Source: Lachnospiraceae bacterium
GTDB lineage: Bacteria > Bacillota_A > Clostridia > Lachnospirales > Lachnospiraceae
Assembly (NCBI GenBank): GCA_009911175.1
Contig: QXWX01000058.1
Coordinates: 1 to 47,093 of the forward strand
DNA: 47,093 nt
Reading direction: 5' to 3'
Shown in pieces: positions 16,697-24,645 of this stretch (position 1 is its first letter; each line of letters opens with the position of its first letter). The position numbers were made by a program, and so were the translations under genes. Under the pieces are notes generated by a model. It saw only the letters and a program-made list of their open reading frames with translations, did no database searches and was not told the DNA's origin.

Positions 16697-16742
16697 GTCC
16701 GTATACGGAAAGCCCGTCGTCTGCTGCTTTCTGTATATGCCC
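16697..16742. repeat. Palindromic repeat D, copy 3 (inverted)
   Basis: Its reverse complement (ATATACAGAAAGCAGCAG, then ACGACGGGCTTTCCG, then TATACGG) aligns with 16377-16423. It is more diverged in the centre. Together they form an inverted pair around structured repeat B. Confidence 0.55.
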
Positions 16743-16804
16743 TACAGGGTAAAAGTCATCCCACTTTTTGCGGGATTCGCTGTAATTAAATGTACTTTTT
16801 TTTA

Positions 16805-16831
16805 TTATGATTTTCGAAGTTATGCCGATAT
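16805..16831 (+). promoter_or_regulatory. Sigma-D (sigma-28) type promoter for flgM
   Basis: GCCGATAT at 16824-16831 matches 7 of 8 positions of the sigma-D -10 consensus GCCGATAA. The -35 box 15 bases upstream reads TTAT rather than TAAA. Late flagellar control of flgM by sigma-D is the norm in Firmicutes, which supports the call. Confidence 0.6.
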
Positions 16832-16905
16832 TCAAGATATAAACTATAAAACAATTTGTTCTAATACAGTAAAAAAGACTGCAATGTTTAGAAAAGGAGT
16901 CCAGT

Positions 16906-17205
16906 ATGAAAATAACGACTAACAATGTAATGAAAAGCTATCCGGATCTTCGGATTCATACAAAGGAAAATCCTGCTCCTTCTGCAGCTTCAAGTGACGG
17001 ACATAGCTTTGACGCTTTGATCATACAGTCTAATCCACGACAGATTGAAGAGCACACCTTTGCAGAGTCGGTTTCCCGGCAGTTATCCTCCGGGATGTCT
17101 GATACCGCATCTGCAGAGAAGGTCCAGGATCTAAAGAACAAGGTTGCGGAGCATACGTATCAGATTGATGCCTATGCCATTGCATCCAGGATTTTATTGG
17201 TATAA
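16906..17205 (+). CDS. flgM: Anti-sigma-28 factor FlgM
   Basis: 99 aa, with AAAAGGAG upstream. The C-terminal half (ASAEKVQDLKNKVAEHTYQI, ending AIASRILL) is the FlgM sigma-binding helix pattern. It holds sigma-D inactive until the hook is complete. The N-terminal part is low in structure, as usual. It heads a late flagellar operon and is preceded by a sigma-D-like promoter. Confidence 0.9.
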   Translation: MKITTNNVMKSYPDLRIHTKENPAPSAASSDGHSFDALIIQSNPRQIEEHTFAESVSRQLSSGMSDTASAEKVQDLKNKVAEHTYQIDAYAIASRILLV

Positions 17206-17307
17206 GAGAAAGACAGGTTCAGATCTTTTTTTCATGTCTTTTGAAGAGATACCGCGGAACCAGAGATGAGGGGGAATCAGATTACTATTCCAGGAGGATT
17301 TGCGTGT

Positions 17308-17778
17308 ATGAGTGATTTTTCAGCTTTTGCTGATCTTATGAAGGAATTCATAGAATTTTTTGATACATTGATTCCGATTGAACAAGATAAGCTTGATGCT
17401 ACTGTGAAGAACCGGGTTGGCATTTTAGAAGATTTTATGCACAAGGAACAGGCCGCAGTCATGCGCCTGAGAGGGTTGGAACAGAAGCGTGAAGCGGAAC
17501 AGAAGCGTCTCGGACTGGAGGGCTGCACCTTTCGGCAGATCTTGGAAAAGATTCCGGATACGGATGCAGCCATGCTAAAGCCCCTGTTCGACAGGGTTGA
17601 CAGTCAGGTTCATACCATGCAGTCCTTAAGCGGAAGTATCCGGGATGCGATCGAAGTCAATCTTCGGGTCATTGAGTTGAATCTGGCCGGGAATCCGGTG
17701 GGAAAGGCCACCTATTCCGCAAGCGGGCAAAAGACTGAAACGGAAGACACGAAGCATTTTTCAAGCCGTTCCGTATAG
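17308..17778 (+). CDS. flgN: FlgN-type flagellar export chaperone
   Basis: 156 aa from ATG 17308, preceded by GGAGG at 17293-17297; an in-frame ATG at 17266 lacks a site. It is an all-helical protein with a heptad-rich middle (EAEQKRLGLEGCTFRQILEK). The order between flgM and flgK matches FlgN, the chaperone for hook-associated proteins FlgK and FlgL. FlgN proteins are poorly conserved, so position carries much of the weight. Confidence 0.85.
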   Translation: MSDFSAFADLMKEFIEFFDTLIPIEQDKLDATVKNRVGILEDFMHKEQAAVMRLRGLEQKREAEQKRLGLEGCTFRQILEKIPDTDAAMLKPLFDRVDSQVHTMQSLSGSIRDAIEVNLRVIELNLAGNPVGKATYSASGQKTETEDTKHFSSRSV

Positions 17779-17841
17779 GGAACTCTATTGAGTTCCCGGG
17801 GAACCGTTTCATTTAATACATTCAGGAGGAGGATCCACTTT

Positions 17842-19581
17842 ATGATGCGTTCAACATTTGCCGGTTTCACCACCGCTCAGCTCGCTATGGCTGCCAGCCA
17901 GCGTTCCATTGATGTGACCGGACAGAATATTGCAAATATTAACACCGAAGGCTATACAAGGCAGCGTCTTGATATTGCCAGTTTAAATTTGAGAAACGGT
18001 AGTTTCTACAATTCTTCTAACAGTACCAGGGTAGGTTATGGTGTCGATATGACCGGGATCTCCCAGCTTCGCGACCCATTCCTTGACGCCCAGTACCGTT
18101 CTCAGATTGCCAAGCTCGGAACAACGGATGCGCAGGCTGCAGGATTGGAAAAGTTGCAGGTCGCATTTGACGAGAGTACAACATCCGGGATCCGGGACGC
18201 ATTCATTAATCTGAGCAATGCGCTCCAGACCCTTTCCAAAGACGATGGATATACAAAAGAAAATGATACCGTAGTTCGTTCCAGGATGCAGATTATTGTA
18301 AACCTGCTCCGTGAGAAAGCAGTTTCCCTTCAGGATATCCGGCATGATACACAGGAAAACTTCCGTGATACGGATATCAAAGACCTGAATGCGACTTTGA
18401 AGAACATTGCGGAATTGAATACCAGCATCAAGAACAGCCAGGTACTTGGAAATCCCGCATTGGAGCTGATGGATGAGCGGAACAAGCTGCTGGATGAACT
18501 GGGAAGCTATCTTCCGATCAATGTGGAATATAAGCAGAAGAAGATCGGCGAAGGATATTCCGTACAGGTTCTGGATGTATCCTTTACAGATTCGGACGGT
18601 GTAAGCCATCGGCTGATTTCTGACGGACGGTACGGGCAGTTCAGTACAGATGTTTCCGGACAGCCGGTTACACTGACACTGACCGATGCGGATGGATATA
18701 CGAATGAAATGACCGATAAGCTCACGGAAGGTACATTGAAAGGAAGCCTTGACTTTATGAATAAGTCAGGGGACTTTGATGATACGGACTTTAAGGGAAT
18801 CGGGTATTATGAGAAGGTACTGGATTCGCTTGTTAAGACGTTTGCTAAGGCGTTTAATGAGGCAAATCAGAGTACTCATCAAACTGTACAAGGAGCTGAC
18901 GGAAAAAATTATCTGCTCTATGAAACAAGCGATACACCGCCAGTAAAGGTATATAAAGGTGAAGATGGTAAGTATTATAAAGATAATGCTGGAAAACCTG
19001 ATCTTAATAACGAATATACAGATGATATAAAAAAGTTAAGCCCTGTTTATGATAAAAATGGAGCCAAAACAGATCGTCCATTATTCGAGACTATTGATGG
19101 CAGCGGCAATTTCTCAGCACTCAACATCAAAATTGCTACTGGCTGGATGGACGGAAGTTATGGAATTACAAATTCTAACAATCAGGTAAATGGAGTGGTT
19201 GGTTCCACTGCCAATGAAAATATTGTAAATATGATCAATATGCTTTCAAAGGAATATGCTTTTACTGCTAAGGGCACAGCAGCCGGAAATAATGGTGCAG
19301 ATGTAAGATTCTACACCGGAAGCTTCTATAACTGCTTTGCAAATATGGAAGTAACTCTTGGTATAGATATTTCATCAGCATCTACGATGTTGAACAATCA
19401 GATTACAGTCCTGAACCAGACTGCAAATTCCAGAGATGCCATTTCAGGTGTACAATTAGATGAAGAAGGTATGAACCTGCTGCATTATAATCAGTCTTAC
19501 AGTGCTGCGGCAAGGCTTATGACCACTCTTGACGAGATGCTTGACAAATTGATCAACGGCACCGGCGTAGTCGGAAGATAA
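17842..19581 (+). CDS. flgK: Flagellar hook-associated protein FlgK (HAP1)
   Basis: 579 aa from ATG 17842 (GGAGGAGGA at 17825-17833); ATG 17845 is an equally possible start. The N-terminal motif MRSTFAGFTTAQLAMAASQR, then VTGQNIANINTEGYTRQR, and the C-terminal DEEGMNLLHYNQSYSAAARL are the paired helices of the D0/D1 domains of FlgK. It joins hook to filament. The middle, about residues 340-430, is rich in Asp, Lys and Tyr. From about 18870 to 19200 the DNA is richer in A+T than the flanks, which suggests an exposed, fast-changing domain. Confidence 0.96.
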   Translation: MMRSTFAGFTTAQLAMAASQRSIDVTGQNIANINTEGYTRQRLDIASLNLRNGSFYNSSNSTRVGYGVDMTGISQLRDPFLDAQYRSQIAKLGTTDAQAAGLEKLQVAFDESTTSGIRDAFINLSNALQTLSKDDGYTKENDTVVRSRMQIIVNLLREKAVSLQDIRHDTQENFRDTDIKDLNATLKNIAELNTSIKNSQVLGNPALELMDERNKLLDELGSYLPINVEYKQKKIGEGYSVQVLDVSFTDSDGVSHRLISDGRYGQFSTDVSGQPVTLTLTDADGYTNEMTDKLTEGTLKGSLDFMNKSGDFDDTDFKGIGYYEKVLDSLVKTFAKAFNEANQSTHQTVQGADGKNYLLYETSDTPPVKVYKGEDGKYYKDNAGKPDLNNEYTDDIKKLSPVYDKNGAKTDRPLFETIDGSGNFSALNIKIATGWMDGSYGITNSNNQVNGVVGSTANENIVNMINMLSKEYAFTAKGTAAGNNGADVRFYTGSFYNCFANMEVTLGIDISSASTMLNNQITVLNQTANSRDAISGVQLDEEGMNLLHYNQSYSAAARLMTTLDEMLDKLINGTGVVGR

Positions 19582-19594
19582 GAGGAGGTTTAAA

Positions 19595-20638
19595 ATGAGA
19601 ATTACAACAAATGCGATTTTAAGAAATTATAATAAAAATCTTTCCACTTCTATGAAGAATCTGGATACGATGAGAAACAGGGTTATGACTCAGAGAAAAT
19701 ATATGTCTACTGCTGAGGATCCTTCCAGCGCATTGCGGGCTACTGCATTGGAGCGGAAATATGCAAAGAATAATGATTATCTGGATACGGTAGATGATAT
19801 TCAGTCCCACCAGAACGCGCAGGAAGATTCTGCAATGCAGATCAGTAATATAGCGTTAGTTTTGGCAAAGCAGTATGGTATCGAAGGAATGAACGGAACC
19901 AATCATTCCAAGGAGACAAGGCAGACCTATGCGGATGCATGGCGCGGCGCACAGCAGAGCATGCTGCTTTCCTTGAATGCTACTTATGGTGATGAATATG
20001 TGTTCGGCGGAAGTGATGCTAAAAATGTTCCATTTACTTTGGAGGATGGTGTAGATGGAAATGGGAATAAAATTCAGATTTTAAAGTATCGCGGTGAAAA
20101 CGTTACCAACGGTGATCCGAAGGTTTTAGAAGCATTATCTAAAGATTCTCACTTTATTGATTTAGGATTCGGACTTGATGTTACTAATGTCACCCCTCCG
20201 GATAACAGTGGACAATACAGTATAGATCCCGCTACCGCTTTCAATACTTCCCTTCCTGGTATTAACCTGGTCGGATATGGAACAGATGGTAAGGATCCGA
20301 AGAATATGGTTCTTCTTGCGGGTATGGTTGCAGATGAGTTGGAAAAAGAGCCATTTGATTATGATAGATACAAAGAGTTAGTAGGCAAGTTCGAGGACGG
20401 CCGCAACGATCTCCTCTCCCAGGTTACCATCCTTGGTACACAGACGGAGTTCCTGACCACCACCAAGGAACGTCTGGAGAACAATAAGATTCAGATTGCG
20501 GAAGATTATGACAATGTGGTCAATGTGGATATGGCGGAAGCGATCATGGATTTCTCATGGGCACAGTATGTTTATAATGCATCATTAAAGGTTGGAAACA
20601 ATATTTTGACACCTTCATTTATTGACTTTATGAATTAA
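19595..20638 (+). CDS. flgL: Flagellar hook-associated protein FlgL (HAP3)
   Basis: 347 aa, with AGAGGAGG upstream. Flagellin-like N-terminus (MRITTNAILRNYNKNLSTSM, then TAEDPSSALRATALER) and C-terminus (ILGTQTEFLTTTKERLENNK, then VDMAEAIMDFSWAQYVYNAS) match FlgL. It forms the second junction layer between hook and filament. It starts 13 bases after flgK. Confidence 0.95.
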   Translation: MRITTNAILRNYNKNLSTSMKNLDTMRNRVMTQRKYMSTAEDPSSALRATALERKYAKNNDYLDTVDDIQSHQNAQEDSAMQISNIALVLAKQYGIEGMNGTNHSKETRQTYADAWRGAQQSMLLSLNATYGDEYVFGGSDAKNVPFTLEDGVDGNGNKIQILKYRGENVTNGDPKVLEALSKDSHFIDLGFGLDVTNVTPPDNSGQYSIDPATAFNTSLPGINLVGYGTDGKDPKNMVLLAGMVADELEKEPFDYDRYKELVGKFEDGRNDLLSQVTILGTQTEFLTTTKERLENNKIQIAEDYDNVVNVDMAEAIMDFSWAQYVYNASLKVGNNILTPSFIDFMN

Positions 20639-20669
20639 TAGAAAATAAGAGAGAAGGGAGGAAAACTTT

Positions 20670-21275
20670 ATGGATCAACTCATTCAGATTACGACTGTCC
20701 CCATTCAATATGAGTTGAAGATCAATAATGCGCGGCTGGAATATTCACGTTCCCGTGCTGAATTGGAAATTCATAAAAATGATGGTGGACTGTCTATCAA
20801 GAGCCGTCCTGTAAAATTGAAGCTTGATTCATTTCAGGCTAGAAATTCTGTGGTACCAACAACTGTAACGAGCGTAAAGCAGGCGGCACAGAAGGGACAG
20901 CAGGCAGCTTACAGCGCTACCGCACAGTTAGCGCAGGAAGGTCAGCTCTTATTAAAAGCAGATATCGGCCAGGATGTGATCGGGCAGATCATGCAGCAGA
21001 GGACAGCTCAGCCCACAGGAGAATTTGAGTTGGGATTTACCCCGTCTGCTCCGGTGGATATCAGTTATGAAGCTCCTGATCTGACAATCAATTACGAGAT
21101 GGATAAGCTGAACTTTGATTTGAAGGTGGCCAACGGTAATTTTGAATTTATCCCGGGTAATATTGAGATGTCGATCACGCAGCGTCCTGAGGTATTGATC
21201 GAATATGTAGGCGGACCGCTCTATGTGCCACCGAGCGCAAATCCGGACTATGAACCAGTAGATATAAGGGCTTGA
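20670..21275 (+). CDS. DUF6470 family (YviE-like) protein
   Basis: 201 aa, with GGGAGG upstream. It opens with QITTVPIQYELKINNARLEY and has alternating beta-rich stretches, an Ala/Gln-rich middle, and ends near VEYVGGPLYVPPSANPDYEP. The same family sits between flgL and fliW in Bacillus subtilis (yviE). The biochemical role is unknown. Its stop codon lies in the loop of a terminator hairpin. Confidence 0.85.
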   Translation: MDQLIQITTVPIQYELKINNARLEYSRSRAELEIHKNDGGLSIKSRPVKLKLDSFQARNSVVPTTVTSVKQAAQKGQQAAYSATAQLAQEGQLLLKADIGQDVIGQIMQQRTAQPTGEFELGFTPSAPVDISYEAPDLTINYEMDKLNFDLKVANGNFEFIPGNIEMSITQRPEVLIEYVGGPLYVPPSANPDYEPVDIRA

Positions 21276-21294
21276 AAAAAGCCCTTATATTTTT
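21262..21294 (+). terminator. Terminator overlapping the DUF6470 stop codon
   Basis: ATATAAGGGC (21262-21271) pairs with GCCCTTATAT (21281-21290), followed by TTTT. It lies 33 bases before fliW, so it could reduce read-through from the hook operon into fliW-csrA. Confidence 0.75.
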
Positions 21295-21326
21295 AATTAC
21301 AGCATTCACCAGGAGGTATAATATAA

Positions 21327-21770
21327 TTGGAAATTAATGCAAAATATTTTGGACAAGTTTCATATGACAAGAGCGAATTAATCCATATTGTCAACGGATT
21401 GATCGGATTTGAAGCATATACGGAATATCTTCCGATTCCGTTTCATGAAGATAATGACTCCCTGATCTCCCTGCAGTGCCTGGAGGATGAGACGCTTTCT
21501 TTTATATTGATGAATCCTTTTGGGCTGCTGAATGACTACACACCTTCTTTGTCTGGACAGGATATGAAAGAGCTGGATGCTGAAACCGCTGAAGATCTTT
21601 CCTACTATGTAATCTGTGTCATGCGTGATTCCGTTGCAGAATCGACGGTAAACCTGAAAGCGCCGCTTGTTGTCAATGTCCGGAGCCGTCAGGCAAGACA
21701 GGTTATTCTGGATCAGTCGGAATATACATTCCGGCATGTGATCGGAGACATGATAAAGGAGGAATCATAG
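21327..21770 (+). CDS. fliW: Flagellar assembly factor FliW
   Basis: 147 aa from a TTG start set by AGGAGG at 21311-21316. NGLIGFEAYTEYLPIPF and the FILMNPFGLLNDY strand are FliW hallmarks. FliW binds flagellin and, when free, binds CsrA and relieves its repression of flagellin translation. csrA follows after one base, as in other Firmicutes. Confidence 0.95.
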   Translation: MEINAKYFGQVSYDKSELIHIVNGLIGFEAYTEYLPIPFHEDNDSLISLQCLEDETLSFILMNPFGLLNDYTPSLSGQDMKELDAETAEDLSYYVICVMRDSVAESTVNLKAPLVVNVRSRQARQVILDQSEYTFRHVIGDMIKEES

Positions 21771-21771
21771 C

Positions 21772-21993
21772 ATGCTCATCTTACAACGCCGGAAGGGGCA
21801 ATCCCTTTCTATTAATAAAAATATTAAATTGACGATCGTTGATACAGGAACAGACTGGGTAAAGCTTGCGATTGATGCCCCCAAGGAAATACCGATCCTC
21901 CGGACAGAGCTGGTGGAAGCGGCTGCCGAGAATCAGGCCGCCTCCCAAACCGTCTCGAAAGAAGTGCTTGACAAAATTTTAAAACAAAACTAG
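21772..21993 (+). CDS. csrA: Carbon storage/translational regulator CsrA
   Basis: 73 aa. MLILQRRKGQSLSINKNIKL and VKLAIDAPKEIPILR match CsrA, an RNA-binding dimer that blocks ribosome binding at GGA motifs. AAAGGAGG lies 10 bases before the ATG. Its stop codon TAG (21991-21993) is inside the terminal inverted repeat of an inserted palindromic element, so the natural C-terminus may have been changed by a residue or more. FliW, encoded just upstream, is its antagonist. Confidence 0.95.
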   Translation: MLILQRRKGQSLSINKNIKLTIVDTGTDWVKLAIDAPKEIPILRTELVEAAAENQAASQTVSKEVLDKILKQN

Positions 21994-22156
21994 TACAGCG
22001 TTGCATTAATTTTGAAGTAATAAGCGCTTGATGTCCATGTCAGGACAAGGCGGAGGAAGGAGACGATGCCGGTAGCATCGTTGACTGACTCCAACGCAGT
22101 AATGGCATGGACAGCGAGTGATTATTACTCAATTATTAGTGCAACGCTGTACTAGT
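21989..22156. mobile_element. MITE-like palindromic element
   Basis: A 168-bp element with a perfect terminal inverted repeat ACTAGTACAGCGTTGCA at the left and its complement at the right. Pairing continues through about 45 bp (TAAT, TAATAA and GTCCATG blocks with few mismatches). An inner hairpin ACGATGC/GCATCGT sits in the centre. It has no coding capacity. It is probably mobilised in trans, or is a structured repeat; no other copy is seen here and the target duplication is not certain. Confidence 0.7.
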
Positions 22157-22203
22157 ATAGTGACACATTAACTTTCATTCAAAGTCAGTACACTAGAGGA
22201 AAT

Positions 22204-22284
22204 AAAAAGGGCTCTGCGGAAATGATATTTGCGGTAAACCATGTTATATCACGCAATGATCATCATTTCCGAAAGCCCTTTTAT
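22204..22284. terminator. Long bidirectional terminator between csrA and cysK
   Basis: AAAAGGGCT and CGGAAATGAT (22204-22226) pair with ATCATTTCCG and AGCCCTTTT (22263-22284). An inner TTGCG/CGCAA extends the stem. T-rich or A-rich ends allow termination in both directions. Confidence 0.8.
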
Positions 22285-22285
22285 T

Positions 22286-23215
22286 TTATCCAAATAATGG
22301 TGTGGAATAATAACGGTCTGCTGTGTCCGGAAGCAGCGCAACGATCGTTTTTCCTTTATTTTCCGGACGCTTTGCCAGTATGAGCGCCGCATGCAGTGCC
22401 GCGCCTGAGGAAATTCCTACCAAAACTCCTTCTTGTTTGGCAAGCAGCTTTGCCGCTTCGTATGCGTCATCAATTTCGATTGAGATGATCTCATCATAAA
22501 TCTCTGTGTTGAGAACTTCCGGAATGAAGCCTGCTCCGATTCCCTGAATCTTATGAGGGCCGCCCTTTCCTTCGGAAAGCACCGGAGAGTCCGCGGGTTC
22601 AACAGCAATGATCTTGATATCGCCATTTTTTGATTTGAGATATTCGCCGGTTCCGGTCAGTGTACCGCCGGTTCCTACGCCTGCCACAAAGTATTCTACC
22701 TTTCCGTCCGTGTCCTTCCAGATCTCGGGACCGGTGGTGGTTCTATGCGCGGCAGAGTTGGCCGGATTCACAAACTGGCCTGGGATAAAGCTGTCCGGGA
22801 TTTCCTTTGCCAGTTCTTCCGCTCTGTCGATGGCACCCTGCATCCCCAGCGAGCCGTCCGTCAATACCAGCTCTGCGCCGTAAGCCTTTAAGATATTCCT
22901 TCTCTCTATGCTCATGGTCTCCGGCATGGTCAGGATGATACGGTAGCCTTTTGCTGCCGCAATAGAGGCAAGGCCGATCCCTGTATTTCCTGATGTAGGT
23001 TCGATGATCACGGAACCGGGCTTTAACATCCCCTTTTCCTCTGCATCTTCGATCATGGCTTTGGCAACCCGGTCCTTTACGCTTCCTGCTGGATTGAGAT
23101 ATTCCAGCTTTACCAGCACTTTGGCAGCCAGATCCAGGTTTTTCTCTATATTGACAGCCTCTACAAGAGGGGTATTCCCTATTAACTCCATGGTTCCTTT
23201 ATAAATGTTGGACAT
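22286..23215 (-). CDS. cysK: Cysteine synthase (O-acetylserine sulfhydrylase)
   Basis: 309 aa. The PLP-binding Lys is K47 in [19 protein letters not shown] is the substrate loop and VGTGGTLTG the phosphate-binding loop. It makes cysteine from O-acetylserine and sulfide. The length is usual for CysK. It lies 93 bases downstream of the solute-binding protein gene and no clear terminator is seen between them, so it may be read from that operon or from its own promoter. Confidence 0.95.
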   Translation of the reverse strand: MSNIYKGTMELIGNTPLVEAVNIEKNLDLAAKVLVKLEYLNPAGSVKDRVAKAMIEDAEEKGMLKPGSVIIEPTSGNTGIGLASIAAAKGYRIILTMPETMSIERRNILKAYGAELVLTDGSLGMQGAIDRAEELAKEIPDSFIPGQFVNPANSAAHRTTTGPEIWKDTDGKVEYFVAGVGTGGTLTGTGEYLKSKNGDIKIIAVEPADSPVLSEGKGGPHKIQGIGAGFIPEVLNTEIYDEIISIEIDDAYEAAKLLAKQEGVLVGISSGAALHAALILAKRPENKGKTIVALLPDTADRYYSTPLFG

Positions 23216-23308
23216 GATATGATCCTTTCTTGTTACAGTTTATTTCCCAGCCAGCCAACATGCTGATCGGCTGAGAGGATGCGGGCGGCATATCACCCGA
23301 TCTTTCGT

Positions 23309-24625
23309 TTACTTCAGCGATTCCTCCTGCAGCCGGTCGAATTCTGCCATACATTCATCGACAGTGGCTCCTCCCAAGAGATTCCGTACGATCAGGCAGG
23401 TGTTTCCCCACTGCTCCATCTTCATTCCGGCGTTGGAGCCAAGGACATACTTATTCTCCTGGATCTTCTGATTCAGCGGCTTTAACGCGTCGATACAGTC
23501 TACCTCTACGTTTTTCGACGGAGAGATCACCTTATTATGTTCCGAATAGATCTGAAGCGCTTCATCGGAAAGGATAACATTCAGGACCTTCTTTGCATCC
23601 TCCATGTTCTCCGCATTGGTGCCGATTCCATATCCTGTCATCGACACGACCGGCATTGGGCCGAGATGGCTTGGAAATCCGATTACCTGAAGCTCAAAAT
23701 CCGGAGCTCCATATGCAGTCTCCGAGTTCGCCGCCCCCCAATATGCCATCACGATCGGAGTCTTCTGCGACAGAAAATCCGGCCCTTCCCCGTCGATCGC
23801 CTCGGAGACATAGGCCTTTTCCGCATCGACATATCCAAGGTCGATCAGCTTCTGAAGAAATTCGAATGCAGGACGCATATAATCGCTGTACTTACGTTCC
23901 CCTTTATTCAGCGCTTCAATCTCTGCCTCCGTATCCCCCCCGTTGTACAGGTCTGCGTAAGCCTGAGCAAATACAAAATTCTCCAGCCACCAGCGGTTTG
24001 CGCCAATAGGCGTCTCAATCCCATTTTCCTGGAAAACCCTGCAGCATTCCAGCAGATCCTCCGGGGTTTCCGGCAGTTCCAGCTTGTATTCATCAAACAT
24101 CGTCTTATTGACAAACAGGCCGTGAGCCACAACCTCCTGCGGAATTGCAACAAGCTTGCCGTCCACCATATTTGCCGTCTTTACGACCTCTCTTAAATTC
24201 TCAACACAGTCCAGGCCGGACAGATCCAGAAGATTTCCTTCCGACCCCAGCACCTGGATCGTGTCCGGATTCAGCAGATACAGGTCATCCATATTATTGC
24301 GGACGCGGTTAACACCGACTTCATCATACGTCATGTCCTGGTGGTCATCCGCCGTATAGGTCCTGTATTCTACGGTCAGCCCAAGTTCCTCCTCCGCCAT
24401 GGCGATCGTCAGGTCAAATGCGCTTCTTGCTATATTTTTCGCATTGGGATTTGATTTTTCCATAGGGCCAAACAAATTGACTACCTTTTTATCCTTTTTC
24501 TCATTTTTGATCAGATTGTTGACGGATTCTTCTTTGCCTCCGCAGGCTGCTGCTGAAAACATCAGCATAACGGCCAGGCCGGCCGCCGCTGATCGTTTCA
24601 TTCTCCCCCAGGTCTTTCTTTTCAT
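23309..24625 (-). CDS. Family 1 extracellular solute-binding lipoprotein
   Basis: 438 aa. The signal peptide has a lipobox ending at C28 (FSAAACGG). The body fits type I sugar-binding proteins of ABC importers (LVAIPQEVVAHGLFVNKTMF, then VSMTGYGIGTNAENMEDAKK). No permease genes flank it. It lies 20 bases after a hybrid histidine kinase gene in the same direction, so it may present ligand to that kinase rather than, or as well as, feeding a transporter. The ligand is unknown. Confidence 0.85.
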   Translation of the reverse strand: MKRKTWGRMKRSAAAGLAVMLMFSAAACGGKEESVNNLIKNEKKDKKVVNLFGPMEKSNPNAKNIARSAFDLTIAMAEEELGLTVEYRTYTADDHQDMTYDEVGVNRVRNNMDDLYLLNPDTIQVLGSEGNLLDLSGLDCVENLREVVKTANMVDGKLVAIPQEVVAHGLFVNKTMFDEYKLELPETPEDLLECCRVFQENGIETPIGANRWWLENFVFAQAYADLYNGGDTEAEIEALNKGERKYSDYMRPAFEFLQKLIDLGYVDAEKAYVSEAIDGEGPDFLSQKTPIVMAYWGAANSETAYGAPDFELQVIGFPSHLGPMPVVSMTGYGIGTNAENMEDAKKVLNVILSDEALQIYSEHNKVISPSKNVEVDCIDALKPLNQKIQENKYVLGSNAGMKMEQWGNTCLIVRNLLGGATVDECMAEFDRLQEESLK

Positions 24626-24645
24626 TGCTTATTCCTTTCTTTGCG

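Larger units (their letters stand above)
16346..16905. other. Non-coding gap between cheB and flgM
   Basis: No gene is supported in these 560 bases. In order they hold repeat D copy 2 (16377-16423), structured repeat copy B (16451-16647), a strong hairpin terminator (16661-16694), an inverted repeat D copy 3 (16697-16742), and the flgM promoter with its leader. The two D copies face each other around copy B, so most of the gap is one nested inverted-repeat structure. Confidence 0.7.

Noticed and set aside
16562..16925. Short frames in the cheB-flgM gap
   Set aside because: They run through palindromic repeats and the flgM promoter and have no ribosome binding sites.
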